Part shown: positions 1-8,414 of the stretch, in pieces
How the letters are laid out: each line of letters opens with the position of its first letter
Position numbering within the stretch: the first letter of the stretch is position 1
Assembly (NCBI GenBank): GCA_002708845.1
Contig: PAPI01000001.1
Span: forward strand, 372,001-436,000
Reading direction: 5' to 3'
DNA: 64,000 bases
Source: Leeuwenhoekiella sp.
GTDB taxonomy: Bacteria; Bacteroidota; Bacteroidia; Flavobacteriales; Flavobacteriaceae
The notes under the pieces: model-generated
The model's input: the letters and a program-made list of their open reading frames with translations, nothing else
What the model was told of the DNA's origin: nothing
Databases searched by the model: none
Translations under genes and position numbers: made by a program

Positions 1-1311
1 TCAGAATTTGTCGCCGAGTTTAGTATTGAAGACACTAAATTCAATCAAAAACAGCGCGAAGCGACTAAGCATAATCAGCAGGAGATTAATAAGGCACTCA
101 ATGAAGCTCTTGTAAACCAGGGGCCGGTTCACATCAATGTGCCATTTTATGAACCGCTGTATAACACCACCACAAAACGACTGGTTGATCCTATTTTAGT
201 AGATAAAGAAGTCAAAATTCAGGAGTTGCAGGCCGAGCAGATCAAGTCATTTACCTCAAAATGGAATGCCGCAAAGCGGAAAATTGTTTTGGTGGGCGTC
301 TTGCAACCCAACACGATTGAGCAGGAGTTTTTATACCGGCTTGGCTCTGATCCCAGTGTCTTAGTTTTTACGGAAACCACTTCAAACCTGGATCATCCTA
401 ACTTTTTTACACGGATTGATAACATCATCGGTTCGCTTGATGCAGACGGATTTAAAGCCTTACAGCCTGATATTTTGGTTACTTTGGGAGGAATGGTCAT
501 TTCTAAAAAGGTAAAAGCCTTTTTGCGTAATTATCAGCCTGAAGAGCACTGGCACGTAGATCCTAAAAAAGCTTATGATACCTATTTTTGTCTGAACAAG
601 CATTTTAAGGTTCCGGTTAATCATTTCTGGGAACAGTTTCTGGCCAATACGCAACAGCAGGAAAGCGAGTACCAGCAATACTGGCTCAAGATTCGTGAGC
701 GGCGCGATTTGATGCATCAGAAGTATATTAATGAAATGCCGTGGTGCGATTTTAAAGCTTTTGATCTTATCTTGTCTCAGTTACGCCCCGGGAGTTTATT
801 GCAATTGGGTAATAGTTCTACGGTTCGTTATGTTCAGCTTTTTGATATTGACAAAACTTTAAAAGTGTATTGCAATCGCGGTACTAGCGGTATAGATGGT
901 AGTACATCTACAGCAGTTGGAGCTGCCGTTGGAAGTGGTCTCCCCACTACACTAATTACCGGCGATCTCAGTTTTTTTTATGACAGCAACGGCTTATGGA
1001 ATCAATACATTCCTAAAGATTTTAAGATCATACTCATAAACAATAGCGGAGGAGGAATTTTTAGAATCTTACCCGGTGATAAAACTTCAAATGCTTTTGA
1101 GACTTATTTTGAAACTACCCATGAGCTCAATGCATCACATCTTTGCGCGATGTTTGGCCTTGATTATTTCCACGCAGATTCAGAAAAAACATTAGTAGCT
1201 GCACAGAAAGCTTTTTATGCTCAGACTGAAAAACCGTGCCTGCTTGAGATTAAAACACCTCGCACTTTAAATGATGAAGTTTTGCTAGGTTACTTTGATT
1301 ACCTCAGATAA
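1..1311 (+). CDS. menD: MenD, menaquinone synthesis thiamine-diphosphate enzyme (5' truncated by the window)
   Basis: 2-succinyl-5-enolpyruvyl-6-hydroxy-3-cyclohexene-1-carboxylate synthase adds 2-oxoglutarate-derived succinic semialdehyde to isochorismate in menaquinone synthesis, using thiamine diphosphate. The frame is open from base 1 and its first 46 codons read through without a start, ending in the MenD-type segment GPVHINVPFYEPLY. A GTG at 139 lies inside that segment and is not the start. About 436 of a usual 550-590 residues are present. The C-terminal third has the cofactor-domain pattern (SGIDGSTSTAVGAA, then ITGDLSFFYDSNGLW, then INNSGGGIFRILPG), typical of MenD. menB lies 1.5 kb downstream on the same strand. 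The missing N-terminus lies upstream of the window. Confidence 0.95.
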   Translation, partial: SEFVAEFSIEDTKFNQKQREATKHNQQEINKALNEALVNQGPVHINVPFYEPLYNTTTKRLVDPILVDKEVKIQELQAEQIKSFTSKWNAAKRKIVLVGVLQPNTIEQEFLYRLGSDPSVLVFTETTSNLDHPNFFTRIDNIIGSLDADGFKALQPDILVTLGGMVISKKVKAFLRNYQPEEHWHVDPKKAYDTYFCLNKHFKVPVNHFWEQFLANTQQQESEYQQYWLKIRERRDLMHQKYINEMPWCDFKAFDLILSQLRPGSLLQLGNSSTVRYVQLFDIDKTLKVYCNRGTSGIDGSTSTAVGAAVGSGLPTTLITGDLSFFYDSNGLWNQYIPKDFKIILINNSGGGIFRILPGDKTSNAFETYFETTHELNASHLCAMFGLDYFHADSEKTLVAAQKAFYAQTEKPCLLEIKTPRTLNDEVLLGYFDYLR

Positions 1312-1385
1312 GTGTTGCATTAGGTTTTTATTTTTCTGTATATTTAAAAACCTTAAACTTAATTAATTAAAAACTTCACATTCTT

Positions 1386-1727
1386 ATGAGCAAAAGAGAT
1401 GAAATGATCGCAAAATATGCGGCTGATTTAAAAGAAAAATTAAATCACAATCCGGATATGGACTTACTTACTAAAGTTACTATAGGCTGTGGTCCTTCAA
1501 TTTATAATAAAGATTCTTCAACCATCTCAGCAAGTAGTGAAACCGAACTTGAGACAGTGAAAAATAACTTCCTAATCAAAAAATTAGGTCTTAAAGATAG
1601 TCCACAACTTATGGAAGGTCTTCATAAAGTGTTGGATGATTACGGCAAATCAAACCGTAATAAGTACCGTGCTGTAGTTTACTATTTGTTAACAAAGCAT
1701 TTCGGTAAAGAAGAAGTTTACAACTAA
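1386..1727 (+). CDS. DUF2853 family protein
   Basis: A 113-residue, highly charged, soluble and mostly helical protein with no signal peptide or membrane segment. The N-terminal MSKRDEMIAKYAADL and the C-terminal NKYRAVVYYLLTKHFGK patterns match DUF2853, a family of small cytoplasmic proteins without an assigned function. It sits alone between menD and a cvfB-like gene, with its own strong terminator at 1750. A -7-like TATATTTA at 1339 with TTG at 1315 could start its transcript, which would make it a monocistronic unit inside the menaquinone region. I infer no function. Confidence 0.85.
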   Translation: MSKRDEMIAKYAADLKEKLNHNPDMDLLTKVTIGCGPSIYNKDSSTISASSETELETVKNNFLIKKLGLKDSPQLMEGLHKVLDDYGKSNRNKYRAVVYYLLTKHFGKEEVYN

Positions 1728-1749
1728 ATCGTATTACATAGAAAACTGA

Positions 1750-1776
1750 GCCGTCCTTATGGACGGCTTTTTTATT
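1750..1776 (+). terminator. Rho-independent terminator after the DUF2853 gene
   Basis: GCCGTCC (1750-1756), loop TTAT, GGACGGC (1761-1767), then a T-rich tail. A perfect 7-bp GC-rich stem, 23 bases after the stop codon. Confidence 0.9.
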
Positions 1777-1825
1777 ATAAATGGTTTTAGAGATAGCCGA
1801 AGCACTTTAATCTTTCGGTTTTTGC

Positions 1826-1833
1826 TAATTTTG
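1826..1833 (+). promoter_or_regulatory. Bacteroidota -7 box (TAATTTTG) before the CvfB-like gene
   Basis: An exact match to the TAnnTTTG -7 consensus of the Bacteroidota primary sigma factor, 19 bases before the ATG. No TTG -33 element is seen at the usual 17-23 base distance, so this is a moderate call. Confidence 0.5.
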
Positions 1834-1852
1834 AATTCTTAAAAAAAGAACT

Positions 1853-2689
1853 ATGCTGGCATTGGGAGAATACCACGATTTAATCATAGACCGTGACGTG
1901 AGTCCGGGATTGTATTTGCGGGATGAAGAGGAAAACGAGGTGTTATTACCCGGTAAATATGCGCCTGATGGTTTTCAGCTTGAGGATCAAATACGGGTTT
2001 TTGTGTATCTGGATAATGAAGAACGCCCGGTGGCAACTACATTATCTCCATATATACACAAACAAGGCTTTGCTTATCTGGAGTGCACTGCAGTTACTAA
2101 GATTGGAGCTTTTGTAGATTGGGGACTTGATAAGGAGTTGTTTGTACCCTTTTCAAATCAAGCAACAGAAATGAAGGAAGGTCAATGGTACATCATCTAC
2201 CTGTACCTTGATGAGCAAACAAACAGACTGGTAGGCTCTTCTAAATTCAAGAATTTTTTAAGCAATGCCGAAGTTACAGTAGAAAAGTTTGACAGGGTAG
2301 ATCTACTCATATCGCATTTCTCAGAATTTGGAGCTCACGTTATTATTAATGAAAAGCACGAAGGGCTTATTCATAAGAGCACCATTTTTGAAGATATTCG
2401 TATTGGAGATCGCTTGCCTGGCTATATCAAACGCGTGCGGGAAGATAACAAGATTGATGTTTTGCTTCAGCCTGAAGGCTACAAAAGTGTAGAACCCAAT
2501 GCGCAGTTTATCTATGAAGAATTAAAGCGTAATGGAGGTAGTCTGCCTGTGCACGACAAGAGTAGCCCCGAAGATATAAATGCCTATTTCGGTATCAGCA
2601 AAAAGCTATTTAAAAAGGCAATAGGAAGTCTCTATAAAGACCGGCAAATTGATATTACCGATACCGGTATTCGTCTCAAAAATCAATAA
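1853..2689 (+). CDS. CvfB/YitL-type S1 RNA-binding protein
   Basis: 278 residues. CvfB proteins have tandem S1-like OB folds followed by a winged helix and bind RNA; the Staphylococcus member affects virulence gene expression. Here an N-terminal OB-like segment (residues 1-65) is followed by a clear S1 segment (FAYLECTAVTKIGAFVDWGL, about 72-91), a second S1-like unit around 145-210 (FDRVDLLISHFSEFGAHVII), and a C-terminal winged-helix segment (SSPEDINAYFGISKKLFKKA) before the stop. Length and order match the family. The start is the ATG at 1853, 19 bases after a TAnnTTTG box. It lies between DUF2853 and menB. A role in RNA metabolism is inferred from the family, not from this locus. Confidence 0.9.
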   Translation: MLALGEYHDLIIDRDVSPGLYLRDEEENEVLLPGKYAPDGFQLEDQIRVFVYLDNEERPVATTLSPYIHKQGFAYLECTAVTKIGAFVDWGLDKELFVPFSNQATEMKEGQWYIIYLYLDEQTNRLVGSSKFKNFLSNAEVTVEKFDRVDLLISHFSEFGAHVIINEKHEGLIHKSTIFEDIRIGDRLPGYIKRVREDNKIDVLLQPEGYKSVEPNAQFIYEELKRNGGSLPVHDKSSPEDINAYFGISKKLFKKAIGSLYKDRQIDITDTGIRLKNQ

Positions 2690-2700
2690 AAGAATTTATT

Positions 2701-2715
2701 TTTCGCTTTGCGAAA
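2701..2715. repeat. Short palindrome TTTCGC-TTT-GCGAAA
   Basis: A perfect 6-bp inverted repeat with a 3-base spacer, 12 bases after the CvfB-like stop codon. Close relatives occur inside coding sequence at 13618, 32540 and 54333. A second small inverted repeat, ACTTCCT (2723-2729) with AGGAAGT (2741-2747), follows but has no T tract, so it is not a convincing terminator. Confidence 0.5.
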
Positions 2716-2789
2716 GGAATAAACTTCCTAATGATGCATCAGGAAGTATTCATAAAATCAAAATTTATTATTTCGTTTCCGGCTTAAGG

Positions 2790-2808
2790 GCTTTAATACC
2801 TTTAAAGC
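2790..2808 (+). other. Hairpin in the menB leader
   Basis: GCTTTAA (2790-2796), loop TACCT, TTAAAGC (2802-2808), 21 bases before the menB ATG. Flanking TTCC and GGAA could extend the stem. There is no T tract. It may be a 5' UTR structure. A TACCTTTA at 2797 also resembles a -7 box, so its role is ambiguous. Confidence 0.35.
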
Positions 2809-2829
2809 GGAATCAATAAAACTTTAATT

Positions 2830-3669
2830 ATGCAGCAACCCGAGTGGAAAACGGTTAAGGAATACAGCGATATTACATTTAAAAAATCGAATGGAGTGGC
2901 GCGAATAGCGTTTAACAGACCCGAAGTGCGCAATGCGTTTAGACCAAAGACTACCTCAGAACTTCTGGACGCCTTCCATATTGCTCAGGAAGATACTTCT
3001 GTAGGAGTAATTTTGCTATCAGCTGAAGGACCTTCCCCAAAAGATGGTGTGTATAGCTTCTGTAGCGGGGGTGATCAAAAAGCACGTGGTGATCAGGGTT
3101 ACGTAGGCGAAGACGGTTACCATCGCTTGAATATTCTTGATGTGCAACGTCTCATTCGCTTTATGCCCAAGGCCGTTATCGCTGTGGTTCCGGGCTGGGC
3201 AGTAGGAGGTGGGCATAGTCTGCACGTGGTGTGTGACTTAACTCTTGCAAGCAAAGAACACGCTATTTTTAAACAAACCGATGCTGATGTGACCAGTTTT
3301 GATGGAGGTTATGGTTCTGCATATTTAGCAAAAATGGTAGGCCAGAAACGGGCACGGGAGATTTTCTTTTTAGGGCGAAATTATTCCGCTCAGGAAGCCT
3401 ATGAGATGGGAATGGTTAACGCGGTGATTCCTCACGACGAATTGGAGGCTACGGCTTATGAGTGGGCTCAGGAGATCCTGGCCAAATCGCCTACTTCTGT
3501 CAAGATGCTCAAGTTTGCAATGAATCTTACCGATGACGGTATGGTAGGCCAGCAGGTATTTGCCGGTGAAGCAACGCGACTGGCCTATATGACTGAAGAA
3601 GCAAAAGAAGGTCGTAACGCATTTCTCGAAAAGCGTAAGCCCAATTTTGATAAAAAATGGATTCCGTAG
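2830..3669 (+). CDS. menB: MenB, 1,4-dihydroxy-2-naphthoyl-CoA synthase
   Basis: 279 residues of the crotonase fold. It closes the second ring of the naphthoquinone from o-succinylbenzoyl-CoA in menaquinone synthesis. Visible landmarks are the oxyanion-hole segment FCSGGDQKARG (about 75-85), GWAVGGGHSLH (about 121-131), and KQTDADVTSFDGGYGSAYLA (about 150-169) with the conserved catalytic-region SFDGGYG. The Asp in QTDADV is the pattern of the bicarbonate-independent MenB type (as in Mycobacterium), where E. coli-type enzymes have Gly and need bicarbonate. The C-terminal KRKPNFDKKWIP ending is typical. Its partner menD is upstream on the same strand. Transcription is probably from its own leader at 2690-2829. 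Confidence 0.95.
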   Translation: MQQPEWKTVKEYSDITFKKSNGVARIAFNRPEVRNAFRPKTTSELLDAFHIAQEDTSVGVILLSAEGPSPKDGVYSFCSGGDQKARGDQGYVGEDGYHRLNILDVQRLIRFMPKAVIAVVPGWAVGGGHSLHVVCDLTLASKEHAIFKQTDADVTSFDGGYGSAYLAKMVGQKRAREIFFLGRNYSAQEAYEMGMVNAVIPHDELEATAYEWAQEILAKSPTSVKMLKFAMNLTDDGMVGQQVFAGEATRLAYMTEEAKEGRNAFLEKRKPNFDKKWIP

Positions 3670-3672
3670 CGA

Positions 3673-3700
3673 GGAAATCGGTTGGTTTCCGGTATTTTTA
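3673..3700 (+). terminator. Possible terminator after menB
   Basis: GGAAATC (3673-3679), loop GGTT, GGTTTCC (3684-3690, one T-G wobble), then GGTATTTTTA. The T tract is short and offset, so this is a weak call. Confidence 0.4.
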
Positions 3701-3724
3701 GAGGGCCATACCAAATTGTAATAT

Positions 3725-4246
3725 ATGAATGCAACCTTTACAAATGCTCCGATAGACCTTGATAGTCTTCCGGATTATCAGGAGATTGTCTATACTAAAG
3801 TCTCGGTTAAACGCCTTTATAAAGTGCTATGCATACAGGGTATTTTGTTTGTATTGTCACTAACAGGACTCTTCCTGCTTCGTGAGGTCACAGACGTGCC
3901 ATATCTTATACCTGGGCTTGGTGCCGCTATTGTACTTCTTTTCCTGCTTTTGATGGCTTACCAGTATAAATTGCAGAGCACCTTAGGGTATGCTTTGCGT
4001 GAGCGCGATATTGCCTACAGGCGCGGATTTATATTCGAGAAAACAACCGTAATTCCTTTCAACCGTATTCAGCATATTTCTACCTCTGCCGGGCTTTTAG
4101 ATCGAATATTTAAAATTTCAAATCTGAATATATTTACTGCAGGTGGTTCAGGTAGTGATATTGATATTCCGGGATTAACCCCTGAGCTGGCTGCAAGGCT
4201 AAAAGATAAGGTTGCCAATCATATTATTGACGAAAACGATGCCTAA
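3725..4246 (+). CDS. PH domain (bPH2, YdbS-like) membrane protein
   Basis: 173 residues. Two hydrophobic segments near residues 37-52 (VLCIQGILFVLSLTGLFLL) and 60-78 (YLIPGLGAAIVLLFLLL) are followed by a bacterial PH-like domain: ALRERDIAYRRGFIFEKTTV, IPFNRIQHISTSAGLLDRIF, then LNIFTAGGSGSDIDIPGL. This is the YdbS arrangement. Family members are usually paired with a larger YdbT-type protein, as here: the next gene starts inside this stop codon. The function of the pair is not established; membrane association is seen directly, the rest is by family. Confidence 0.85.
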   Translation: MNATFTNAPIDLDSLPDYQEIVYTKVSVKRLYKVLCIQGILFVLSLTGLFLLREVTDVPYLIPGLGAAIVLLFLLLMAYQYKLQSTLGYALRERDIAYRRGFIFEKTTVIPFNRIQHISTSAGLLDRIFKISNLNIFTAGGSGSDIDIPGLTPELAARLKDKVANHIIDENDA

Positions 4247-5777
4247 AGCCTTTTCACAGCCGCAAACGCAGTCCAAACTGGGTATTGTTTTTATTTTTCT
4301 GGGCAAGTCTGTGAAGTTTGTACGCATTTTTGGTGCGGCAGCTATCTATTTTTTATTAAAAGGTTTTGAGGCAGATGCCAGACTTGTAACTATTGCTCTT
4401 TGCGTCCTGTTTGGAGTCTTATTGCTTTTGCTGGGGTTTAGTTACTTATCCTTTCAGCGATTTCGGTTTCATATTGATTTTAATAACCGCGAATTTATTT
4501 TGCAAAAAGGTGTTCTAAATACAGAAGTCATCAGCCTTCCTTTTTCTAAAATTCAACAGGTTTATTTTAAGCGTTCGCTTCTGCAACGTCTTATAGGAGT
4601 TTATAGTGTTATTCTTGATACTGCCGGAAGTAGTGCTCAGGAAATTAATATTAAAGCATTATCGGAGTCAGAAGCAAGGGATTTACAGAAAATCCTCATG
4701 GAGGAAGTAGCGGCTGAAAAAAAGGAAGAAACCCCCGATAATGAGGTGGTGGGGGCACAGGATCGAAGTTCTGCTGAAAATGATGTTGCGGTACATAAAC
4801 TTTCTGTATTGTCACTACTCAAGCTCGGGTTAACCAGCAATTACTTTAGAGGAGTATGGCTTATTCTTATCTTTCTAGGTTCCATCTATCAACAGGTTGG
4901 TGAATTTCAACTAATAGAAGAGGCTCAATATACCGAAGGTATTCGCGGTTATTTTGAGGCCTACAGTAAGCCGGTGGAATTATTATTACTCACGGCACTG
5001 GTTTTTATAGGAGTTTTTCTATTGGGGATACTTATCTCAAGCATCGAGATTTTTATCAAGTATTTTGACCTAACCTTAAAACAAACCAAAGATTCACTAG
5101 AGCTGGAAATGGGGCTTAAAACCAATACTAAAATCAGTTTAAAACCCAGAAGGGTACAATTGATGCGTATTGTGACCAATCCCGTGCAAAAACGCCTCAA
5201 TCTCAACGAAGCGCAAATAGCCATTGCGAGCAGTCGCGATGATCTTCAGAAGTCTCAAATCAGTATTCCGGGAATGCAGCGCATGCAGCTTGAACGGGTT
5301 AAAAAATTTCTGTTTACCTATCGTATGCGTCCGGGACGGGTTTTTAAGCCGGCCTATATTCTGTATTTGAGACTGATTATTACTGCAGGAGTCCCGCTTC
5401 TGCTAACCGCAATTGTTGGGTCAATTTTAGTCCCCAATTATATGGTAGAAATTGGACTTTTCTTGCTGGTCATCTATGGCGGATTGGTTTTGCCTTATCA
5501 ATTCTTCTGGTACCGGGCATTGTCACTTGAAATCACACCGGAATTTGTAATAAAGCGTAAAGGGGTATGGACACAAAAAACCGAAATACTGGAACTCTAT
5601 AAATTACAATCGGTGACTGTAAGCCAGCCGTTTTGGTACAAGAGCCGAGGTTTGTATAATTATACATTTCATACTGCCGGAGGAGATGTTTCATTCCCGG
5701 TGACTACATCAAAAATGCAACGCTATATCAATTATGCCCTCTATCGGGTTGAGATAGATGAGAAAGCCTGGATGTAA
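4239..5777 (+). CDS. PH domain (YdbT-like) membrane protein
   Basis: 512 residues from the ATG at 4239, whose ATGCCTAA overlaps the upstream stop codon, implying translational coupling. A TTG at 4212 would extend it by nine residues but is less likely. Three bPH2/DUF304 units are visible: FRFHIDFNNREFILQKGVL (about 76-94) with LPFSKIQQVYFKRSLLQRL, a middle unit with LKPRRVQLMRIVTNPVQKRL, and a C-terminal unit with LEITPEFVIKRKGVWTQKTE. Several paired hydrophobic segments lie between them. The layout (membrane hairpin plus PH, repeated) matches YdbT. The stop is only 7 bases from the convergent stop of the dehydrogenase gene, leaving no room for a separate terminator. Confidence 0.85.
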   Translation: MPKAFSQPQTQSKLGIVFIFLGKSVKFVRIFGAAAIYFLLKGFEADARLVTIALCVLFGVLLLLLGFSYLSFQRFRFHIDFNNREFILQKGVLNTEVISLPFSKIQQVYFKRSLLQRLIGVYSVILDTAGSSAQEINIKALSESEARDLQKILMEEVAAEKKEETPDNEVVGAQDRSSAENDVAVHKLSVLSLLKLGLTSNYFRGVWLILIFLGSIYQQVGEFQLIEEAQYTEGIRGYFEAYSKPVELLLLTALVFIGVFLLGILISSIEIFIKYFDLTLKQTKDSLELEMGLKTNTKISLKPRRVQLMRIVTNPVQKRLNLNEAQIAIASSRDDLQKSQISIPGMQRMQLERVKKFLFTYRMRPGRVFKPAYILYLRLIITAGVPLLLTAIVGSILVPNYMVEIGLFLLVIYGGLVLPYQFFWYRALSLEITPEFVIKRKGVWTQKTEILELYKLQSVTVSQPFWYKSRGLYNYTFHTAGGDVSFPVTTSKMQRYINYALYRVEIDEKAWM

Positions 5778-5784
5778 GCCGCTG

Positions 5785-8196
5785 TTATCGGATTGCAGGG
5801 AATTTTTCGGGATTTACCTCGTGCATTATCCCATAAATTTTTTCGTAAATATCTTCTGCGGAAGGTTTAGAGAAGTAATCCCCATCTGTTCCGTAAGCCG
5901 GTCTGTGAGGTTTAGCGCTCAGCGTTTGAGGTGCACTATCCAGATATCGGAAGGCTTTTTGCTCGTCAAGCAGATTTTGCATTAAATAAGCTGAAGCACC
6001 ACCGGGCATATCTTCATCTACTACCAGAATACGATTAGTCTTGGCGATACTTTTAACGGTGTCGTGATTCAGGTCAAAAGGGAGAAGAGATTGAGCATCT
6101 ATGATTTCAACACTAATACCACTCGCCTGAAGCTCTTTTGCAGCCTGTTCTACCAATCTTAGTGTACTTCCATAAGAAACTACTGTTAGGTCAGAACCTT
6201 CTCTGATAAGTTCTACCTGACCAATGGGTGTTGTGAATTCACCAAGGTTTGATGGTAATTTTTCCTTTAAGCGATACCCGTTAAGACATTCGACAATAAC
6301 AGCCGGCTCATCACTTTGCATAAGTGTATTATAAAAGCCTGCAGCCTTGGTCATATTGCGGGGTGTAAGGATGTAAACCCCTCTTAAAAGCCCCAGTAAA
6401 GCACCCATTTGTGAGCCACTATGCCAGATACCTTCAAGGCGGTGACCTCTTGTACGCACGATAAGAGGAGCAGTTTGCTTGCCGTGTGTGCGGTATCTCA
6501 GCGTTGCCAGATCATCACTAAGTGTGGCGATCGCATATAAAATATAATCCAGATATTGAATTTCAGCAATAGGACGTAGTCCGCGCAATGCCATCCCTAT
6601 TCCCTGACCTACGATTGTAGTTTCGCGAATACCGGCATCTGCTACGCGCAAATTTCCATACTTATTCTGTAATCCTTCAAGCCCTTGATTTACATCGCCA
6701 ATAGTACCGGTGTCTTCACCAAAAACCAGACTTTCCGGGTATTTGGTAAACAAGGCGTCAAAGTTATCCCGTAGAACAATTCTAGCGTCTACGTTAGAGG
6801 CTTCGTTGTCATATTGGGCTTCAACCATTGGTACTTGAGTTGCTTTATGGTCAAACTCGTTGTACAAATGACTGCTGTAATTACTCTGTTCTTTAGAAAT
6901 ATAGCTATTGACCCAATTTTTTAACGCAGTAATGCTTTCGCTTTGCTCTTGTGCCACAAACCGTAAGGCTTTTCGTGCAGCGGTGAGTACATCTGTTTTT
7001 AAAGCGTCTTTTTCTTCTGCAAGACTTTTTTTAATTGGATTTATAAACTGGCCATTAGCACTTTCATTGACAAGGGCTTCCAGTAGTTTTAAAACTTTCT
7101 TTTTTTCTTCTTTTATCGGGTTAAGAAAAGCATCCCAGGCTTTACGTTTGCCTTCGCGTACATTTCGCTTTATTTGCTTTTCCAGTTCCTGGAGTTCATC
7201 ATCAGTAGCGATCTGATTGTTAATCATCCATTCGCGCATTTTTGCATTGCAATCATGCTCACGTTCCCAATTCAAGCGGTCTTTGCTTTTGTAACGTTCG
7301 TGAGATCCAGATGTAGAGTGACCCTGAGGTTGTGTTAACTCGGTAACGTGCAGGAGCACAGGAACATGCTCTTCCCGTGCTATTTTGCCGGCCTGCTCAA
7401 AGGCATCTACCAGTGCGGGATAATCCCAGCCTTTTACGCGTATAATTTCAAATCCGGCTTCGGTTTCGGTACGTTGAAAACCACTCAGGATTTCAGATAT
7501 ATTTTCTTTGGTAGTCTGGTGCTTTGCATGAACGGAAATACCATAATCATCATCCCAAATACTGATTACCATAGGTACCTGTAAAACTCCTGCTGCATTT
7601 ATGGTTTCAAAAAACATGCCTTCAGAAGTACTGGCATTACCTATAGTTCCCCAGGCTACTTCGTTTCCGCTTTGCGATAAGCCTTCCTGATTGATGCCTT
7701 CCACATTTCTAAAAATCTTAGAAGCCTGAGCCAGACCAAGTAGTCTTGGCATTTGACCGGCAGTAGGAGAGATATCTGCGCTGCTATTATACTGCTCTAA
7801 AAGATTTTTGAGCTTTCCGTTTTCGTCTAGACTGTGTGTTCCAAAATGCCCGCCCATTTGCTTGCCGGCACTCATAGGATCACAATTTAAATCTGTATGA
7901 GCGTAAAGACCTGCGAAGAAATTTTCTATGGTAAATTCATCTATCGCCATCATAAAAGTCTGGTCCCGGTAATAACCTGAACGCCAGTCTCCTTTTTTAA
8001 ATGCCTTTGCCATTGCAAGCTGCGGCACTTCCTTACCATCGCCAAATATTCCGAATTTAGCCTTTCCTGTCAATACCTCGCGACGCCCCAGTAAACTACA
8101 TTCTCTGCTGGTTACAGCAATCTTGTAATCGTTGATTACAGTAGCTTTGAAGTCTTCAAAAGAAAGATCTGAAATAGGCTCTGGCGTTGTTTGCAT
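5785..8196 (-). CDS. 2-oxo acid dehydrogenase E1, fused alpha and beta subunits (branched-chain type)
   Basis: 803 residues. It decarboxylates 2-oxo acids (probably branched-chain 2-oxoisovalerate) with thiamine diphosphate and passes the acyl group to E2. The alpha part (about 1-330) has SGYYRDQTFM, then GGHFGTHS, then the cofactor segment IGNASTSEGMFFETINAAG with WDDDYGIS. A charged helical linker (about 330-455) follows, then the beta part (about 460-803) with VFGEDTGTIGDVNQGLEGL, RVADAGIRETTIVGQGIGMA and VVSYGSTLRL. The fusion is usual in Bacteroidota. Relative to human BCKDH, the metal-ligand positions GEG...NN read GNA (186-188) ... DD (215-216). A promoter lies directly upstream; no E2 or E3 gene is in the window. 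Confidence 0.9.
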   Translation of the reverse strand: MQTTPEPISDLSFEDFKATVINDYKIAVTSRECSLLGRREVLTGKAKFGIFGDGKEVPQLAMAKAFKKGDWRSGYYRDQTFMMAIDEFTIENFFAGLYAHTDLNCDPMSAGKQMGGHFGTHSLDENGKLKNLLEQYNSSADISPTAGQMPRLLGLAQASKIFRNVEGINQEGLSQSGNEVAWGTIGNASTSEGMFFETINAAGVLQVPMVISIWDDDYGISVHAKHQTTKENISEILSGFQRTETEAGFEIIRVKGWDYPALVDAFEQAGKIAREEHVPVLLHVTELTQPQGHSTSGSHERYKSKDRLNWEREHDCNAKMREWMINNQIATDDELQELEKQIKRNVREGKRKAWDAFLNPIKEEKKKVLKLLEALVNESANGQFINPIKKSLAEEKDALKTDVLTAARKALRFVAQEQSESITALKNWVNSYISKEQSNYSSHLYNEFDHKATQVPMVEAQYDNEASNVDARIVLRDNFDALFTKYPESLVFGEDTGTIGDVNQGLEGLQNKYGNLRVADAGIRETTIVGQGIGMALRGLRPIAEIQYLDYILYAIATLSDDLATLRYRTHGKQTAPLIVRTRGHRLEGIWHSGSQMGALLGLLRGVYILTPRNMTKAAGFYNTLMQSDEPAVIVECLNGYRLKEKLPSNLGEFTTPIGQVELIREGSDLTVVSYGSTLRLVEQAAKELQASGISVEIIDAQSLLPFDLNHDTVKSIAKTNRILVVDEDMPGGASAYLMQNLLDEQKAFRYLDSAPQTLSAKPHRPAYGTDGDYFSKPSAEDIYEKIYGIMHEVNPEKFPAIR

Positions 8197-8215
8197 ATGG
8201 ATGATGTCGTTTTTG

Positions 8216-8246
8216 TAAAAGTACAGAAAAATCCCACTATATACAA
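8216..8246 (-). promoter_or_regulatory. Promoter for the E1 dehydrogenase gene
   Basis: On the minus strand, TTG (8246-8244), 20 bases, then TACTTTTA (8223-8216), a 7 of 8 match to TAnnTTTG with correct spacing. The implied leader is only about 10-15 bases before the ATG at 8196. Confidence 0.5.
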
Positions 8247-8250
8247 TTCA

Positions 8251-8286
8251 ATAATTTTTTAATAAAATGATAATTTTTTAATAAAA
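8251..8286. repeat. AT-rich tandem direct repeat upstream of the E1 dehydrogenase gene
   Basis: The 17-mer ATAATTTTTTAATAAAA occurs at 8251-8267 and exactly again at 8270-8286, a 19-base period. It lies immediately upstream of the candidate promoter, where an UP-like element or a regulator site could sit. The rest of 8287-8414 is AT-rich with nothing further recognised. Confidence 0.6.
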
Positions 8287-8414
8287 ATCAATAAAAATGA
8301 TTTTTTATCAATGTTGATGGTGAAAGGGAACTTTTTAATGCGATAATGTAAATTCTATAGCAAACCGGGAATGCAGACTGTGGCGATTAATTTTAAGCGC
8401 TTAAAACCTGTGTT

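Noticed and set aside
139-141. GTG at 139 as the start of menD
   Set aside because: The frame is open from base 1 and reads as MenD before 139, so the gene is truncated by the window.
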